From positions 1 through 42,916 of the forward strand of contig NZ_SSNH01000018.1 in NCBI RefSeq assembly GCF_005877005.1: a DNA stretch of 42,916 nucleotides, given 5' to 3'. Of this stretch, positions 42,794-42,916 are shown one piece after another. The first letter of the stretch is position 1. Each line of letters begins with the position of its first letter. The translations under genes and the position numbers were made by a program. This stretch comes from Sinomonas susongensis. GTDB taxonomy: Bacteria > Actinomycetota > Actinomycetes > Actinomycetales > Micrococcaceae. The notes below the pieces were generated by a model, which saw only the letters and a program-made list of their open reading frames with translations, had not been told where the DNA came from and searched no databases.

Positions 42794-42916
42794 CTTGAGT
42801 TCAGGACTTCGAAGCAACGCTTGCGATGATTTCGGGGGCATGAGCTGAGGAGTCGCATGGCGCGTAGGGAGCTGACTGCTGAGGATCGGCTGATGATCCA
42901 GGCGGGGATTGGAAAG
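42794..42916 (+). mobile_element. Insertion sequence end, right copy (truncated by window)
   Basis: This block is identical, reversed, to bases 5-127. It begins CTTGAGTTCAGGACTTCGAA at the IS tip and includes an internal GCAA-CGC-TTGC palindrome, the transposase leader and its first 20 codons. Orientation is opposite to the left copy, so the two transposases point outward. Confidence 0.85.
42857..42916 (+). CDS. Transposase, N-terminal fragment (right copy)
   Basis: The ATG at 42857 is followed by 19 further codons (MARRELTAEDRLMIQAGIGK) before the window ends. GAGGAG stands about 5 bases upstream. It is identical in protein sequence to the fragment on the left edge. An IS30-type transposase is possible from the LTAEDR start but not proven. 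Confidence 0.7.
   Translation, partial: MARRELTAEDRLMIQAGIGK

Overview
The window is a 42.9 kb piece of a very GC-rich actinobacterial chromosome. Gene content and protein style point to Micrococcaceae, in the Arthrobacter/Sinomonas range: a glyoxylate shunt with a RamB-type regulator, an actinobacterial form of Tgt, a DUF4916 Nudix-like protein, a DtxR/IdeR-type iron box and many leaderless genes. The genus is an inference from family resemblance. Both ends lie inside copies of the same insertion sequence in opposite orientation: bases 5-127 are the exact reverse complement of 42794-42916. The window is therefore probably a whole assembly contig that stops at a repeated IS.

Left part (174-9540): a three-gene sugar or polyol catabolic operon (TIM-barrel isomerase plus two Gfo/Idh/MocA oxidoreductases joined by 4-bp overlaps) is divergent from a ROK regulator. 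Next come a P-loop kinase, a methyltransferase, DUF1918, a Vms1/Ankzf1-type (baeRF) protein, an aldo/keto reductase and a DUF559 nuclease-like protein with an AbiEi-like N-terminus. That last gene starts with an 18-bp tandem repeat and has a related nested palindrome on each side.

Central carbon part (9756-22037): a DsbA/FrnE-like oxidoreductase, an acyl-CoA dehydrogenase, isocitrate lyase and malate synthase with a divergent RamB-like regulator, a CGNR zinc-finger remnant, Tgt, a secreted serine hydrolase, and a DUF3311 plus SSS-family monocarboxylate transporter pair. The transporter, the glyoxylate shunt and PEP carboxylase (37650-40502) together suit growth on acetate, propionate or lactate.

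Right part (22065-42771): a large unrecognised protein, a degenerate Nudix protein, YdeI, acylphosphatase, an MBL hydrolase, a small unknown gene, and a ferric-iron ABC operon (fbpABC) with an iron box and a CRP-like site. After these come a cytosolic GH76 protein, an SDR, DUF1684, a LysE exporter, a macro-domain protein, a pseudouridine synthase, a CPA1 antiporter with a TrkA-C-like tail, ppc, hsp20, a DevR-like response regulator without its kinase, and a SHOCT protein carrying a 15-bp minisatellite.

Most of the window is ordinary chromosomal housekeeping. I did not find a clearly new multi-gene system. The least explained structures are the paired nested palindromes around the DUF559 gene, its repeat-encoded N-terminus, a perfect 18-bp hairpin at the start of the iron permease gene, and a divergent gene pair whose leaderless -10 elements overlap.
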